The notes: generated from the sequence alone by a model not told the origin. Counted from the first letter of the stretch, positions 41,103-51,654 are shown. The stretch is DNA of 64,000 bases from Caenimonas sedimenti (GCF_007833165.1 NZ_VOBQ01000013.1:1-64000), one strand, 5' to 3'. Program-made: numbers and translations.

Positions 41103-42290
41103 TCAACCGAGCTTGCAGCCTTCGCCGGAATCGGCGAGGGCCTTGGCGGCGATGCCGATCACCTTGTTTTCCTTGTTCTCGACCCGGCGCAGGTAGATGT
41201 CCTGCACCGGGTTGTGCGCCTTGCTCATGGTCCACTTGCCGCGCGGGCTGTCGATGGTCTGCGTCTCCAGCGACTTGTACAGCGCCGCCTTGTTCCCGAT
41301 GTCGCCCTTGACGGCGGCCATGCCCTGCGCGAGCAGCAGGCCGGTGTCGTAACCCTGCACCGCGTACACGTCCGGCTGCGTCTTGAACGTGGTGGCGAAC
41401 TGCTGGCGGAACTGGCGGTTGCGCGGTGTGTCGAGCGAATCGCTGTAGTGCATCGTGGTCATGATGCCGTCCGCTGCCGGGCCCGCGGCGTCGAGCACGC
41501 CCTCGGTCAGGAAGCCCGAACCCCACAGCGGGATGCGGTCCTTGAGGCCGGCCGCCGCGTAGTCGCGGATGAACTTGGCCGCGCCGCCACCGGCGAAGAA
41601 GCAGGCCACGGCGTCGGGGCGCAGCGAGGCGATCTCGGTCAGCAGCGCCTGGAATTCGACGTTGGGGAAGGGCAGGCCGAGTTCCTTGACGATGGTGCCG
41701 CCGGCAGCGGTGTAGCTCTGCTTGAACCCTTCGAAGGCCTCGTCGCCCGCGGCGTACTTCCAGGTGATCCAGACGGCCTTCTTGTGGCCCTTGTCGAACA
41801 TCGCCTTGCCCAGCGCCAGCGTGGGCTGGCTGTTGGTGAACGAGGTGCGGAAGACGTTGGGCGCGCACAGCGCGCGGGTGGCGGCGTGGACGCCGGCGTT
41901 CGGGATCAGGTTCAGCACGCCGGATTCGCGCGCGACGCGCTGGATGCCCATCTGCACGCCGGAGTGCACGGTGCCGATCAGCACGTCGACCTTGTCGCGC
42001 TGGACCAGCCGGTTGGCGTTCTCGACGCCCTTGGACGGCTCGGATTCGTCGTCGACCTTGAACCACTCGATCTCACGCCCGCCGAGCTTGCCGCCCTTCT
42101 CGTTGATGGCCATGCGCACGCCGTTCTCGATATTCACGCCGAGCTGGGCGAAGGTGCCGGTGTAGGGCAGCATGAAGCCCACGCGGATGCGGTTCGACTG
42201 GGCGCGCACGATTTCGGGGAGCAGCAGGCCGGTGGAGGCCGCACCGACAATGGCGGCGCCACGGGACAGGACGAGACGGCGGGTGGTCAT
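41103..42290 (-). CDS. Branched-chain-type ABC transporter substrate-binding protein
   Basis: A 395-residue periplasmic receptor. The N-terminus MTTRRLVLSRGAAIVGAAST has an RR pair and a hydrophobic core, suggesting Tat export, and cleavage would follow VRAQ. The mature domain begins RIRVGFMLPYTGTFAQLG, with KLGGREIEWFKVDDES, both typical of LivJ-like receptors. It lies between the benzoate-CoA ligase gene and livHMGF, so benzoate or a close relative is the likely ligand. A palindrome TTTAG-N7-CTAAA lies upstream. Confidence 0.9.
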   Translation of the reverse strand: MTTRRLVLSRGAAIVGAASTGLLLPEIVRAQSNRIRVGFMLPYTGTFAQLGVNIENGVRMAINEKGGKLGGREIEWFKVDDESEPSKGVENANRLVQRDKVDVLIGTVHSGVQMGIQRVARESGVLNLIPNAGVHAATRALCAPNVFRTSFTNSQPTLALGKAMFDKGHKKAVWITWKYAAGDEAFEGFKQSYTAAGGTIVKELGLPFPNVEFQALLTEIASLRPDAVACFFAGGGAAKFIRDYAAAGLKDRIPLWGSGFLTEGVLDAAGPAADGIMTTMHYSDSLDTPRNRQFRQQFATTFKTQPDVYAVQGYDTGLLLAQGMAAVKGDIGNKAALYKSLETQTIDSPRGKWTMSKAHNPVQDIYLRRVENKENKVIGIAAKALADSGEGCKLG

Positions 42291-42323
42291 CGGAGGGCTT
42301 CCTTCGTTCTTCAGTTGATTCGG

Positions 42324-42340
42324 TTTAGTTGAGGCCTAAA
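42324..42340. promoter_or_regulatory. Palindrome TTTAG-N7-CTAAA before the binding-protein gene
   Basis: TTTAGTTGAGGCCTAAA has exact 5-base arms and lies in the 94-base gap between the ligase stop and the binding-protein start, 34 bases from the latter. This could be an operator for an internal promoter of the transporter genes. No regulator can be tied to it from sequence alone. Confidence 0.4.
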
Positions 42341-42384
42341 GCATTTTTACCGCAAGTTCGCGCCCAACGCCACAAGATTAACCC

Positions 42385-43956
42385 TCACTGGGACATGGCG
42401 CGCAGGCGGAACCGCTGGATCTTGCCCGTCGCCGTCTTCGGCAATTCGGCGGCGAACTCGATCCACCGAGGATACTTGTACGGCGCGAGCAGCGACTTCA
42501 CGTGCGCCTGGAGGTCTTCGGCGCTGGCCTGCTGCCCTGGCTTGAGGACCACGTACGCCTTGGGTTTGATGAGGCCGTCGCTGTCGCTCACGCCGATGAC
42601 GGCCGCCTCCAGCACCGCCGCATGGGTGGAGAGGCAAGCTTCCACCTCGAAGGGCGACACGTAGATGCCGCCCACCTTGAGCATGTCGTCCGTGCGGCCG
42701 CCGTAGGTGTAGTAGCCGTCGCCGTCACGCGTGTACTTGTCGCCGCTGCGGGTCCATTCGCCTGCGAAGGTGGCCTTCGTCTTGGCGCGGTTGTTCCAGT
42801 ACATGATGGCGGCACTGGGCCCGCGGATCTGCAATTCGCCGATCTCGCCATCGGCGCAGTCAGTTCCGTCGTCGCCGACCACGCGCAGCTCGTAGCCGGG
42901 AACGGCCTGGCCCGTCGTGCCGTAGCGCACCTGGCCAGGACGGTTCGACAGGAAGATGTGGAGCATCTCGGTGGAGCCGATGCCGTCGAGGATCTCGCAG
43001 CCGAATTCCGCGGTCCAGCGCTTGCCGATGTCGGCGGGCAGCGCTTCACCCGCGCTGGTGCAGATGCGCAGGTTCAGCTCGCTCTTCTTCGGCCGGTTCG
43101 CATCCGCGAGCAGGGCGGCATAGAGCGTGGGCACGCCGTAGAAGATGGTGGGCTGAAATTTCTTCAGCACGCCGAAGACGTCCGTCGGTGTCGGCCGCGC
43201 GGGCAGCAGCACCGCCGTCGCGCCCACACTCATGGGAAAGGTGAGCGCGTTACCGAGGCCGTAGGCGAAGAACAGCTTGGCGGCCGAATACACCACGTCG
43301 TCCTCGCGGACGCCCAGCACCGCCCGGCCATACAGCTCCGCCGTCTGGATGAGGTGGCTGTGCAGGTGCACCGTGCCCTTGGGCGTGCCGGTGGAGCCGC
43401 TGGAATAGAGCCAGAAACAGGCGTCGTCGGAACAGGTGCTTGCGACCTGCTGATCGTTGCCGCCCGACGCGATGAGCGACGCGACCGAATGCTCGCCGTC
43501 CCCGGCCGCGATGAACATCTGCTTCAGGGTCGAAATCTTGCCGACCAGCGGCTCGAAGGTCGGCAGCAACGGCTTGGAAACGAACAGGGCCTGCGCGCGC
43601 GAGTCGCGCAGCATGAACTCGAAGTCCCGGGTGGTCAGCAGCGTGTTGGCGGCCACCGGCACCACGCCGGCCAGCATGCAGCCGAGGAACACCACGGGCC
43701 ACTCGAGCGTATCGAGCATCGCCAGCAGCACCCGCGATTCGGGCTGGAATCCGCGAGCGCGCAAAGCGTTCGCAAAGCGGTGCGCTTGCTCGGCCAGCTG
43801 GCCATAGGTGAGTTGCTCGCCGCTGGCCGCATCAATGAAGGCGGCCTTCTGCGAACGGGCCGCATTGCGCTGCAGGAGATCGTGCGCAGCGTTGTAGTCG
43901 CGTGGGATTTCCACGCGAGGTGGGGTGGCGCTGTGGTCGGCGTGGCTCAGGTGCAT
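42385..43956 (-). CDS. bclA: Benzoate-CoA ligase
   Basis: A 523-residue AMP-forming acyl-CoA synthetase of the benzoate-CoA ligase family. The ATP loop is YSSGSTGTPKGTVH, followed by LFFAYGLGNALTFP, GIGSTEMLHIF and the C-terminal lysine region LPKTATGKIQR. The pattern FFAYGLGN and TEMLHIFLSN is characteristic of ligases acting on benzoate. It converts benzoate, ATP and CoA to benzoyl-CoA, the substrate of BoxB. AGGAGG precedes the ATG at 43956. It lies upstream of the transporter genes and downstream of the flavodoxin gene on the minus strand. Confidence 0.92.
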   Translation of the reverse strand: MHLSHADHSATPPRVEIPRDYNAAHDLLQRNAARSQKAAFIDAASGEQLTYGQLAEQAHRFANALRARGFQPESRVLLAMLDTLEWPVVFLGCMLAGVVPVAANTLLTTRDFEFMLRDSRAQALFVSKPLLPTFEPLVGKISTLKQMFIAAGDGEHSVASLIASGGNDQQVASTCSDDACFWLYSSGSTGTPKGTVHLHSHLIQTAELYGRAVLGVREDDVVYSAAKLFFAYGLGNALTFPMSVGATAVLLPARPTPTDVFGVLKKFQPTIFYGVPTLYAALLADANRPKKSELNLRICTSAGEALPADIGKRWTAEFGCEILDGIGSTEMLHIFLSNRPGQVRYGTTGQAVPGYELRVVGDDGTDCADGEIGELQIRGPSAAIMYWNNRAKTKATFAGEWTRSGDKYTRDGDGYYTYGGRTDDMLKVGGIYVSPFEVEACLSTHAAVLEAAVIGVSDSDGLIKPKAYVVLKPGQQASAEDLQAHVKSLLAPYKYPRWIEFAAELPKTATGKIQRFRLRAMSQ

Positions 43957-43976
43957 GCGGCCTCCTCCTCGTTGTC

Positions 43977-44456
43977 TTAAGCCGCCGTCTTTTCCTTCTG
44001 CACCGTTTCCAGCGCCATGGGCAGCCATTCACGGCACCAGGTCGTGCCCAGTTCCTCGGGGAAGGTGCCGGCACTGGCATCGTGGATCCAGATGTCGCCG
44101 ATGCGCTGCGCGCCCAGGTCGGTGAGGCGCGCGTCGAACTTCTTGCCGCCGAACGCGAAAGTCTGCACGTAGGTGCAGTCACCGAGCGCGATCACGCCGT
44201 AGCGCACGTGGCCCAGGAATTTCGGTTGCAGATCCAGCGAGTCGTACAGCACCCGCGCGTTGTCCGGCACGTCGCCGGAACCGTAGGTGGATGTGCAGAT
44301 GAGATAAAGTGCATCTTCATCGAAGACGTTGATGTCGAGGCCATCCATCAACTGGACTTCGATTTCGTCCACGAGGTCGGCGCAATCCATCTGGATCGCT
44401 TGCGCCACATAGTCGGCGGTGCTGGTCATTGTGCCGACGAGGATCTTGAGCTTCAT
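43977..44456 (-). CDS. Flavodoxin/MioC family protein
   Basis: A 159-residue flavodoxin. The FMN phosphate loop is LVGTMTSTADYVAQ, and TSTYGSGDVPDNA and YGVIALGDCTYVQTF supply the ring-binding loops. The family transfers single electrons. It is transcribed divergently from boxR and heads the ligase-transporter gene row. BoxB needs reducing power normally supplied by the BoxA reductase, which is missing here, so a role for this flavodoxin in the box pathway is an attractive inference. Confidence 0.85.
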   Translation of the reverse strand: MKLKILVGTMTSTADYVAQAIQMDCADLVDEIEVQLMDGLDINVFDEDALYLICTSTYGSGDVPDNARVLYDSLDLQPKFLGHVRYGVIALGDCTYVQTFAFGGKKFDARLTDLGAQRIGDIWIHDASAGTFPEELGTTWCREWLPMALETVQKEKTAA

Positions 44457-44469
44457 GTGGAGTCCTGAT

Positions 44470-44511
44470 GCAGTAAACTGCTTGACAGTTCGATTTCAGG
44501 AAGTATACTGC
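44470..44511. promoter_or_regulatory. Two similar palindromes flanking the boxR promoter boxes
   Basis: GCAGTAAACTGC (44470-44481, directly before the -35 box) and GAAGTATACTGC (44500-44511, covering the -10 box) share AGTAnACTGC and start 30 bases apart, about three helical turns. BoxR-type repressors are known to bind TGCA-containing operators next to box promoters, and TGCA occurs at 44469-44472 and 44509-44512. These are very probably the BoxR sites controlling both directions. Confidence 0.65.
44482..44509 (+). promoter_or_regulatory. Sigma-70 promoter of boxR-boxC-boxB
   Basis: TTGACA (44482-44487) and TATACT (44504-44509) are spaced by 16 bases. The start would be near 44516, 44 bases before the boxR ATG. 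Both boxes touch the two palindromes at 44470-44511, so a bound repressor would occlude polymerase. Confidence 0.75.
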
Positions 44512-44559
44512 AATCTTGATCTGGCGCAAGTCCCCGCAAGAAAAACCGGCTTACATCGC

Positions 44560-45464
44560 ATGCAGCAGCTGATGAGTGAGAACGAAGCCCAGGCCACGCT
44601 CGCCGAACTCGGCGCACGGGTGCGGGCGTGGCGTGCTCGCCGCGGGATGACGCGCAAGCAGCTGGCTTCGGACTCAGGCCTGTCCGAGCGCTTCCTGGCC
44701 GACGTCGAAAGCGGCAAGGGCAACGTCTCCATCAACTCCCTCGCGCTCACCGCCCGCGCGCTGAACATCACCATCCTCGATCTCCTGCAGGACGCGCCGC
44801 GTCCGGCGCTGGCACGCGCGCAAGGTCTGCTCACTCGCCTGGACGACTCTCAGCTCGACCAGGCCTATGCGCTGCTGGCGGCCAGCTTCGGATTGGCGGA
44901 CGCCAAGGGCCGGGAGAAGCGCGTGGCGCTTGTCGGCCTGCGCGGCGCCGGCAAGACGACGCTGGGCGAACAACTGGCCGTGCAGAAGAAAGTCCCCTTC
45001 GTCGAGCTCGACCGCGAGATCGAACGCGAGGCCGGCACCAGCATGAACGAGATCCTGCTGCTGCACGGGCAAGCCGGCTATCGCCGCTACGAGCGCCGCG
45101 CCCTGCTGCGCATCGCGGAGGAACATGCGGACGGCGTGGTCATGACCACCGGCGGCAGCATCGTGAGCGAACGCGAGACGTTTGATCTGCTGCAAAGCCA
45201 CTTCCATTGTGTGTGGGTGAAGGCCAGCCCCGAGGAGCACATGAGCCGCGTGGTGGCCCAGGGCGACATGCGGCCCTTCGATGTCACGCGTGGAGCCACC
45301 GGCGAGGCGCTGGACGACATCCGCCGCATCCTGGCCAGCCGCGAAGCCCTGTATGCGCGCGCCGATTCCGTGGTGGACACCGCGGCGCGCTCCATCAAGC
45401 AATCCCTGAAAGACCTGGAGCGGGCCGTGCCCGCCGCGGGCAAAGACCAAGGAGACCGAACGAC

Positions 45465-45468
<4 letters not shown>
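44560..45468 (+). CDS. boxR: BoxR regulator (XRE domain fused to shikimate-kinase-like domain)
   Basis: A 302-residue repressor. Residues about 12-75 are an XRE helix-turn-helix (RKQLASDSGLSERFLADVE), and residues about 128-290 are a shikimate-kinase-like fold with Walker A GLRGAGKTTLG, ELDREIEREAG and TTGGSIV. In BoxR/BzdR proteins the kinase-like domain binds benzoyl-CoA, which releases DNA. Two ATGs are possible (44560 and 44572). Its stop overlaps the boxC start (ATGA), so the regulator is co-transcribed with the enzymes it controls, giving autoregulation. Confidence 0.93.
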
Positions 45469-47167
<1,699 letters not shown>

Positions 47168-47168
<1 letters not shown>

Positions 47169-48592
47169 TGACCACCATCGACCTGCAAGCCAAAATCCCC
47201 AACAACGTCAGCCTGGGCGACAACCGCCAGCTGCAGCGCGCTCTCGAACACTGGCAGCCCGCCTTCCTGAACTGGTGGGACGAAATGGGCCCGAGCGACT
47301 TCAAGGCCAAGGAGGTCTACCTGCGCACCGCCGTCGGCGTGGACGCGCAAGGCTGGGCTCAGTACGGCTACACGCCCATGCCCGACTACCGCTGGGGGAT
47401 CTTCCTGGCCGACCGCGAGCAGGGCCGCAAGATCGGCTTCGGCGACCACATGGGCGAGGACGTCTGGCAGGACGTGCCCGGCGAATATCGCTCCACGTTC
47501 CGGCGGCTGATCGTCACGCAAGGCGACACCGAGCCGGCCTCCGTCGAGCAGCAGCGCCTGCTCGGCCACACCGCGCCTTCGCTGTATGACTTGCGCAACC
47601 TGTTCCAGGTGAACGTGGAAGAGGGACGCCACCTCTGGGCCATGGTCTACCTGCTGCACGCCCACTTCGGCCGCGATGGCCGTGAAGAGGCCGAAGAGCT
47701 GCTGATGCGCCACAGCGGCGACGCCGACAAGCCGCGCATCCTGGGCACCTTCAACGAGCCGATGGACAACTGGCTGTCGTTCTTCATGTTCACCTACTTC
47801 ACGGACCGCGACGGCAAGTTCCAGCTCAAGTCGTTCGCCGAGTCGGCATTCGACCCGCTGGCGCGCACCACGCGCTTCATGCTGACCGAGGAAGCGCACC
47901 ACATGTTCGTGGGCGAGACCGGTGTGGGCCGTGTCATCAAGCGGACGCTGGAAGTGATGAAGGAGCTGGACACCGACGACTGGAAGCGGGTGCGCGAGCA
48001 CGGCGCGATCGACTTGCCCACCATCCAGAAGTTCATGAACTTCTGGTTCACCAGCTCGCTCGACCTGTTCGGCTCGGAGGCGTCTTCGAACGCGGCCAAC
48101 TACTTCAGCAACGGCATCAAGGGCCGGCCCGACGAAGCGAAGTTCGCGGACCACGTGGAAGCCGGCACCGAGATGAGCATCCAGGTGCCCGACGGCAAGG
48201 GCGGCGTGATGGACCAATCCATCAGCGTGCGCAACGGCATGAACGAAGTGACGCGCCTCGAATACGTGAAGGACTGCAACGTGGGCGTGACGCGCTGGAA
48301 CATGGCGCTCAAGCGCGCCGGCGTCGATTTCCAGCTGAAGCTGCCTGCCACGCGTTTCCGCCGTGCCGTCGGTGTGTGGGCGGGAATCCCGACCAACCCC
48401 GAAGGCATCCCGATCACCCCGGCCGAGTTCGACGCGAAGAAGAACGACTGGTTGCCGACGCCGGATGACACCGCTTTCATCAAGAGCCTGATGCAGCGCG
48501 TGACCGAACCCGGCAAGATGGCCGGCTGGATCGCGCCGCCGGACCGCGGGATCAATGCGAATGCGGTGGAGTATGAGTACGTGAAGCTGTAG
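47168..48592 (+). CDS. boxB: Benzoyl-CoA 2,3-epoxidase oxygenase subunit (BoxB)
   Basis: A 474-residue diiron epoxidase of normal family length. It begins MTTIDLQAKIPNNVSL, and the ferritin-like helices supply iron ligands in EEGRHLWAMVYLLHAHFG and LTEEAHHMFVGETGVG (ExxH patterns). It converts benzoyl-CoA with O2 to the non-aromatic 2,3-epoxide. It needs electrons from a reductase; the usual BoxA gene is not next to it. It is the last plus-strand gene of the operon and is followed by a large palindromic repeat that may end transcription. Confidence 0.96.
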
Positions 48593-48596
48593 ATCG

Positions 48597-48708
48597 AATT
48601 TCTCCCTCCCCCTCTGGGGGAGGGCTGGGGTGGGGGCACTGCATGTCGCAATCTCGTCGACGCGCGCGCCCCCATCCCGACCTTCCCCCAGAGGGGGAAG
48701 GAGGAATT
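48597..48708. repeat. Large inverted repeat of C/G blocks downstream of boxB
   Basis: A left arm at 48597-48637 (AATTTCTCCCTCCCCCTCTG followed by GGGGAGGG and GGGTGGGGGC) and a right arm at 48668-48708 (GCCCCCAT...GAAGGAGGAATT) are near-complementary over about 40 bases around a 30-base centre. Such blocks are common dispersed intergenic repeats in Comamonadaceae. Being between convergent boxB and PhoX genes, it may form a long hairpin that ends both transcripts. Confidence 0.75.
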
Positions 48709-50489
48709 CAAGTCCCGATCATCCCGCCATCTTCCCGCCGTACCACCACCGTCGCCGACCGCGGAATCCCCCCATCCGGCCAGCCCCGCCGGCTCGTCCC
48801 GCCGTCGTCGCTCGTCTCCCCCGGATGCTGGATGTTCACGAACAGCGTCCGCCGGTCGGGCGTCAGCACGCAACCCGTCACCTCGCATCCCCGTGGCCCG
48901 GTGAGGAAGCGCCGGATGCGTCCCGTGGCCAGGTTCGCGCACAGCAGCTGGTTGTTGCCCAGGCGTGTGAAGTCGCCCTTGTTCATCACCGAACCCGACA
49001 TGTCGGTCTGGATCCACAACAGCCCACCGCTGTCGAAGTGCAGGCCGTCCGGCGCACCGAACGCATCCGCGTGTGCGGAGGGGTAGCGCGCGCCGGCACC
49101 GGCCACTGCCGGGTCGCCTGCGAGCACATACGTGTCCCACTCGAAGGCGCTGGCGCCCGCGTCGCCGCCGTGCTCACGCCACCGGACGATGTGCCCGAAG
49201 GCGTTGCGCGCGCGCGGGTTGGCCGCGTCTACGCCCGGCCGGCCCGGATCGCCGCGCTGCGTGTTGTTGCTGAGGGTCACGTAGACCTCGCCGGTCGTCG
49301 GGTGCACAGCCACCCACTCGGGCCGGTCCATGGGTGTCGCGCCCGCGGCATCTGCCGCCAGGCGCGCATGGATGCTGGCTTCGGCCGTGGCAGGCAACGC
49401 CAGCCACTGACCGCGCCCGCCGCCGTCAAAGCGTGCCGCGTACAGCGTGCCGTGATCCAGCAGGTCGCGGTTGGCCGCGTAGCCGCCCGGCCGCACCGTG
49501 TCGCGCGTGACGAACTTGTAGATGGATTCGAAGCGGCTGTCGTCGCCCATGTAGACGGCCACGCGTCCGTCGCGCGTCAACGTGCAGGTCGCGCTTTCCT
49601 GACGCTTGCGGCCGAGGGCGGTGCGCTTGACCGGCGTGGATGTTGGATCCATGGGGTCGATCTCCACCACCCAGCCGAAGCGGTTGGCCTCGTTCGGGTG
49701 TTTCGACAGGTCGAAGCGCTCGTCGAATTGCCACCACGGCAGCCAGGAGCCGTCGGCGGCCAGGCCGTAGCGGCGCTGCGCGGCATCCGGCCTGAAGCTG
49801 CCGGGCGCCGCGCCGAAATGGCCCTGGAAGTTCTCTTCGCAGGTGAGGTAGGTGCCCCAGGGGGTGACGCCCATGGCGCAGTTCTGGAAAGTGCCGAGGA
49901 CCGAAGCGCCGGACGGGTCGTGCGCGGTCCGCATCCAGGCGTGACCGGCTGCCGGGCCGGCGATCCGCATGGGCGTCGTTCCGTGGATGCGCCGCGCGTA
50001 CGGCGATGGCCGGATCAGCTCCCATTCGCCTCTGCGCAACGCCACCTCGACGACCGACACGCCCATCGCGAACTGCGACCGGCGCACTTTTTCAACCGTC
50101 GCCGGTTCCATCCCGTCGGGGTGCAGCAGCGTCTCGTCCGTGTACTCGTGGTTGAGGACCAGCAGCCCGCGGCTGCCGTCGGCCGAGAGCGGGAAAAAGT
50201 GCATGCCATCGTGGTGCATGCCTGCTTGCACGGCCTGGCCGGCGCCTCCCGTTCCGGCGATCCCCAGGGAATCCTCCCACTTCAGGAGGACGGAAGCCCG
50301 GTAGCCGGGCGGCACGACGACAGTGTCGGCCGAGGAGGGCGGCACCCCGGCGAAGCCCGGCAGCGCGGTGTCGGGGGTCGCGGTGTTCGGGGGCACAGCG
50401 CAGGCCGGCGCCAGCAGCGCCAGCAGCCCGGCGGCACCTGCCTGCAGCACGCCGCGCCGGCCGCCGGAGGCGGGTTCGGTGGGAGACAT
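48708..50489 (-). CDS. PhoX-family alkaline phosphatase (DUF839)
   Basis: A 593-residue exported enzyme. The N-terminus has a Tat-like signal (GGRRGVLQAGAAGLLALLAP) ending in a cysteine-containing region (APACA), so it could be a lipoprotein. The mature part has PhoX motifs: LLVLNHEYTDETLL, NCAMGVTPWGTYLTCEENFQG, RFGWVVEIDPMDP and GAPDGLHFDSGGLLWIQTD. PhoX enzymes are calcium- and iron-dependent phosphatases that release phosphate from esters in the periplasm. No phosphate-regulon box was identified. Confidence 0.88.
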   Translation of the reverse strand: MSPTEPASGGRRGVLQAGAAGLLALLAPACAVPPNTATPDTALPGFAGVPPSSADTVVVPPGYRASVLLKWEDSLGIAGTGGAGQAVQAGMHHDGMHFFPLSADGSRGLLVLNHEYTDETLLHPDGMEPATVEKVRRSQFAMGVSVVEVALRRGEWELIRPSPYARRIHGTTPMRIAGPAAGHAWMRTAHDPSGASVLGTFQNCAMGVTPWGTYLTCEENFQGHFGAAPGSFRPDAAQRRYGLAADGSWLPWWQFDERFDLSKHPNEANRFGWVVEIDPMDPTSTPVKRTALGRKRQESATCTLTRDGRVAVYMGDDSRFESIYKFVTRDTVRPGGYAANRDLLDHGTLYAARFDGGGRGQWLALPATAEASIHARLAADAAGATPMDRPEWVAVHPTTGEVYVTLSNNTQRGDPGRPGVDAANPRARNAFGHIVRWREHGGDAGASAFEWDTYVLAGDPAVAGAGARYPSAHADAFGAPDGLHFDSGGLLWIQTDMSGSVMNKGDFTRLGNNQLLCANLATGRIRRFLTGPRGCEVTGCVLTPDRRTLFVNIQHPGETSDDGGTSRRGWPDGGIPRSATVVVRREDGGMIGT

Positions 50490-50514
50490 CGGGGAACAAC
50501 TAGAATGGCGGCTT

Positions 50515-50591
<77 letters not shown>

Positions 50592-50624
50592 CTTCGCCGC
50601 CTGGCGGCCGAAACGGAGAACAAC

Positions 50625-50795
50625 ATGGCAACGCCTGCCCCCGCGCCCGCGGACCCCAACAAAATCAATGTGCAAGACAAGGCCGACCTGGAGTCCTGGG
50701 CCAAGGTGTTCGGCGTGACGTTCACGCAGGTGAGAGCCGCCGTGGCCATCGTCGGTCCCAACGCCGAGGCTGTCCGCAAGTACCTGAAGAAGTAG
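50625..50795 (+). CDS. DUF3606 family small protein, 56 residues
   Basis: A 56-residue protein: a short Ala/Pro-rich start, then NKINVQDKADLESWAKVFGV and the ending VGPNAEAVRKYLKK, the usual DUF3606 pattern of a helix-turn-helix-like hairpin. CGGAGAA lies before the ATG. The gene lies 33 bases after tRNA-Pro and may share its transcript. Unlike the member at 23291-23470 it has no cysteines. Function unknown. Confidence 0.82.
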   Translation: MATPAPAPADPNKINVQDKADLESWAKVFGVTFTQVRAAVAIVGPNAEAVRKYLKK

Positions 50796-50834
50796 CGGCG
50801 GCGGTACCATGGGTCTTCACTCCGAAAGACACCT

Positions 50835-51047
50835 GTGGCCACCGAACTCCGCGAACTGACCCATGGACAAAGCGCCAACCTGGGCCGCGCACTGGCCGTC
50901 GTCGACGACCAGATCAAGCAGGCCAAGGTGCTGATGGAAACGCATTTCCCCGGCACGCCGCACGAAGCGGGTATGGCCATGACGACCGCGATCGTCCAGG
51001 CACTGGCCGCCGTGTATGCCGGTCACGCTGCCACCAGCAAGACCTGA
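50835..51047 (+). CDS. Hypothetical helical protein, 70 residues
   Basis: A 70-residue protein starting at GTG 50835. It is predicted fully helical (NLGRALAVVDDQIKQAKVLM, then GMAMTTAIVQALAAVYAGHA) and has no membrane segment of full length. I do not recognise a family. It lies between the DUF3606 gene and tRNA-Arg on the same strand, so all four are probably one transcription unit. The absence of a clear ribosome site reduces confidence. Confidence 0.55.
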   Translation: MATELRELTHGQSANLGRALAVVDDQIKQAKVLMETHFPGTPHEAGMAMTTAIVQALAAVYAGHAATSKT

Positions 51048-51059
51048 CCAAGATTTTTT

Positions 51060-51136
51060 CTGCCCGTAGCTCAGTTGGATAGAGCACCTGCCTTCTAAGC
51101 AGGTTGTCGGGGGTTCGATTCCCTCCGGGCAGGCCA
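51060..51136 (+). tRNA. tRNA-Arg (anticodon UCU)
   Basis: A 77-base tRNA with encoded CCA. The acceptor arms CTGCCCG (51060-51066) and CGGGCAG (51126-51132) pair perfectly; the anticodon loop CTTCTAA has TCT at 51094-51096; the T loop is TTCGATT. It reads AGA/AGG codons, rare in this GC-rich genome. Confidence 0.97.
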
Positions 51137-51169
51137 CATTTGCACCACACGCCCGCGCGTGCCAAGACC

Positions 51170-51553
51170 TCAAGCGCCTGGCGCCCCCACGTCGTCCGAC
51201 GCCCCCACCCAGACGGCCGCTTCAGCGGCCTCCGTGAAGGTGCGGAACACCAGGCCGTGCTTCTGCGCCGATTTCTCGCTGGTGCCGCGCCGGCTCGCGG
51301 CCGTCACCACCGATGCGGCCCGCTCCAGCTTGCGCAGGCTGTGGGCGGCGTGTGCACCCAGGTGCAGGTGCTGCGTGAAAGAGAGGTCGACCTGCGCCGC
51401 GACCAGGATGAAGAGCACCCGCCGGTGACCGTTCATCTCGCAGACCTGCGCCGCCAGGTCGAACATGCCGCACAAGTGCCCCAGGTCCATGGGACCGGCC
51501 GCCTCCACGAGGAGATACGTCGGTCCCGGGGTGACCTCGAGGGAGAAGCGCAT
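51170..51553 (-). CDS. STAS-like (SpoIIAA-like) hypothetical protein
   Basis: A 127-residue protein from ATG 51553 with AAAGGTAA upstream. The pattern MRFSLEVTPGPTYLLVEAAG, then CEMNGHRRVLFILVAAQVD and a strand-helix RAASVVTAA, followed by FRTFTEAAEAAVWV at the end, is that of STAS/SpoIIAA-like alpha/beta domains that bind nucleotides or partner kinases. The fit is by shape, not by a diagnostic motif. No anti-sigma factor or kinase gene is adjacent. Confidence 0.6.
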   Translation of the reverse strand: MRFSLEVTPGPTYLLVEAAGPMDLGHLCGMFDLAAQVCEMNGHRRVLFILVAAQVDLSFTQHLHLGAHAAHSLRKLERAASVVTAASRRGTSEKSAQKHGLVFRTFTEAAEAAVWVGASDDVGAPGA

Positions 51554-51654
51554 TTCGTCGTTACCTTTGAAGCCGTGCGCCAAGGCCGAGGGCGTTCACG
51601 GCCCGGGCGCGATCACCGCGAAAGGTTAGCACGCGTCGGCCATGGGCCGAAGGC

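Noticed and set aside
37723..42290. Amino-acid (leucine/isoleucine/valine) uptake as the role of the ABC importer
   Set aside because: The family is named for that, but its position directly behind benzoate-CoA ligase and opposite the box genes favours an aromatic acid; the name is kept only as a family label.
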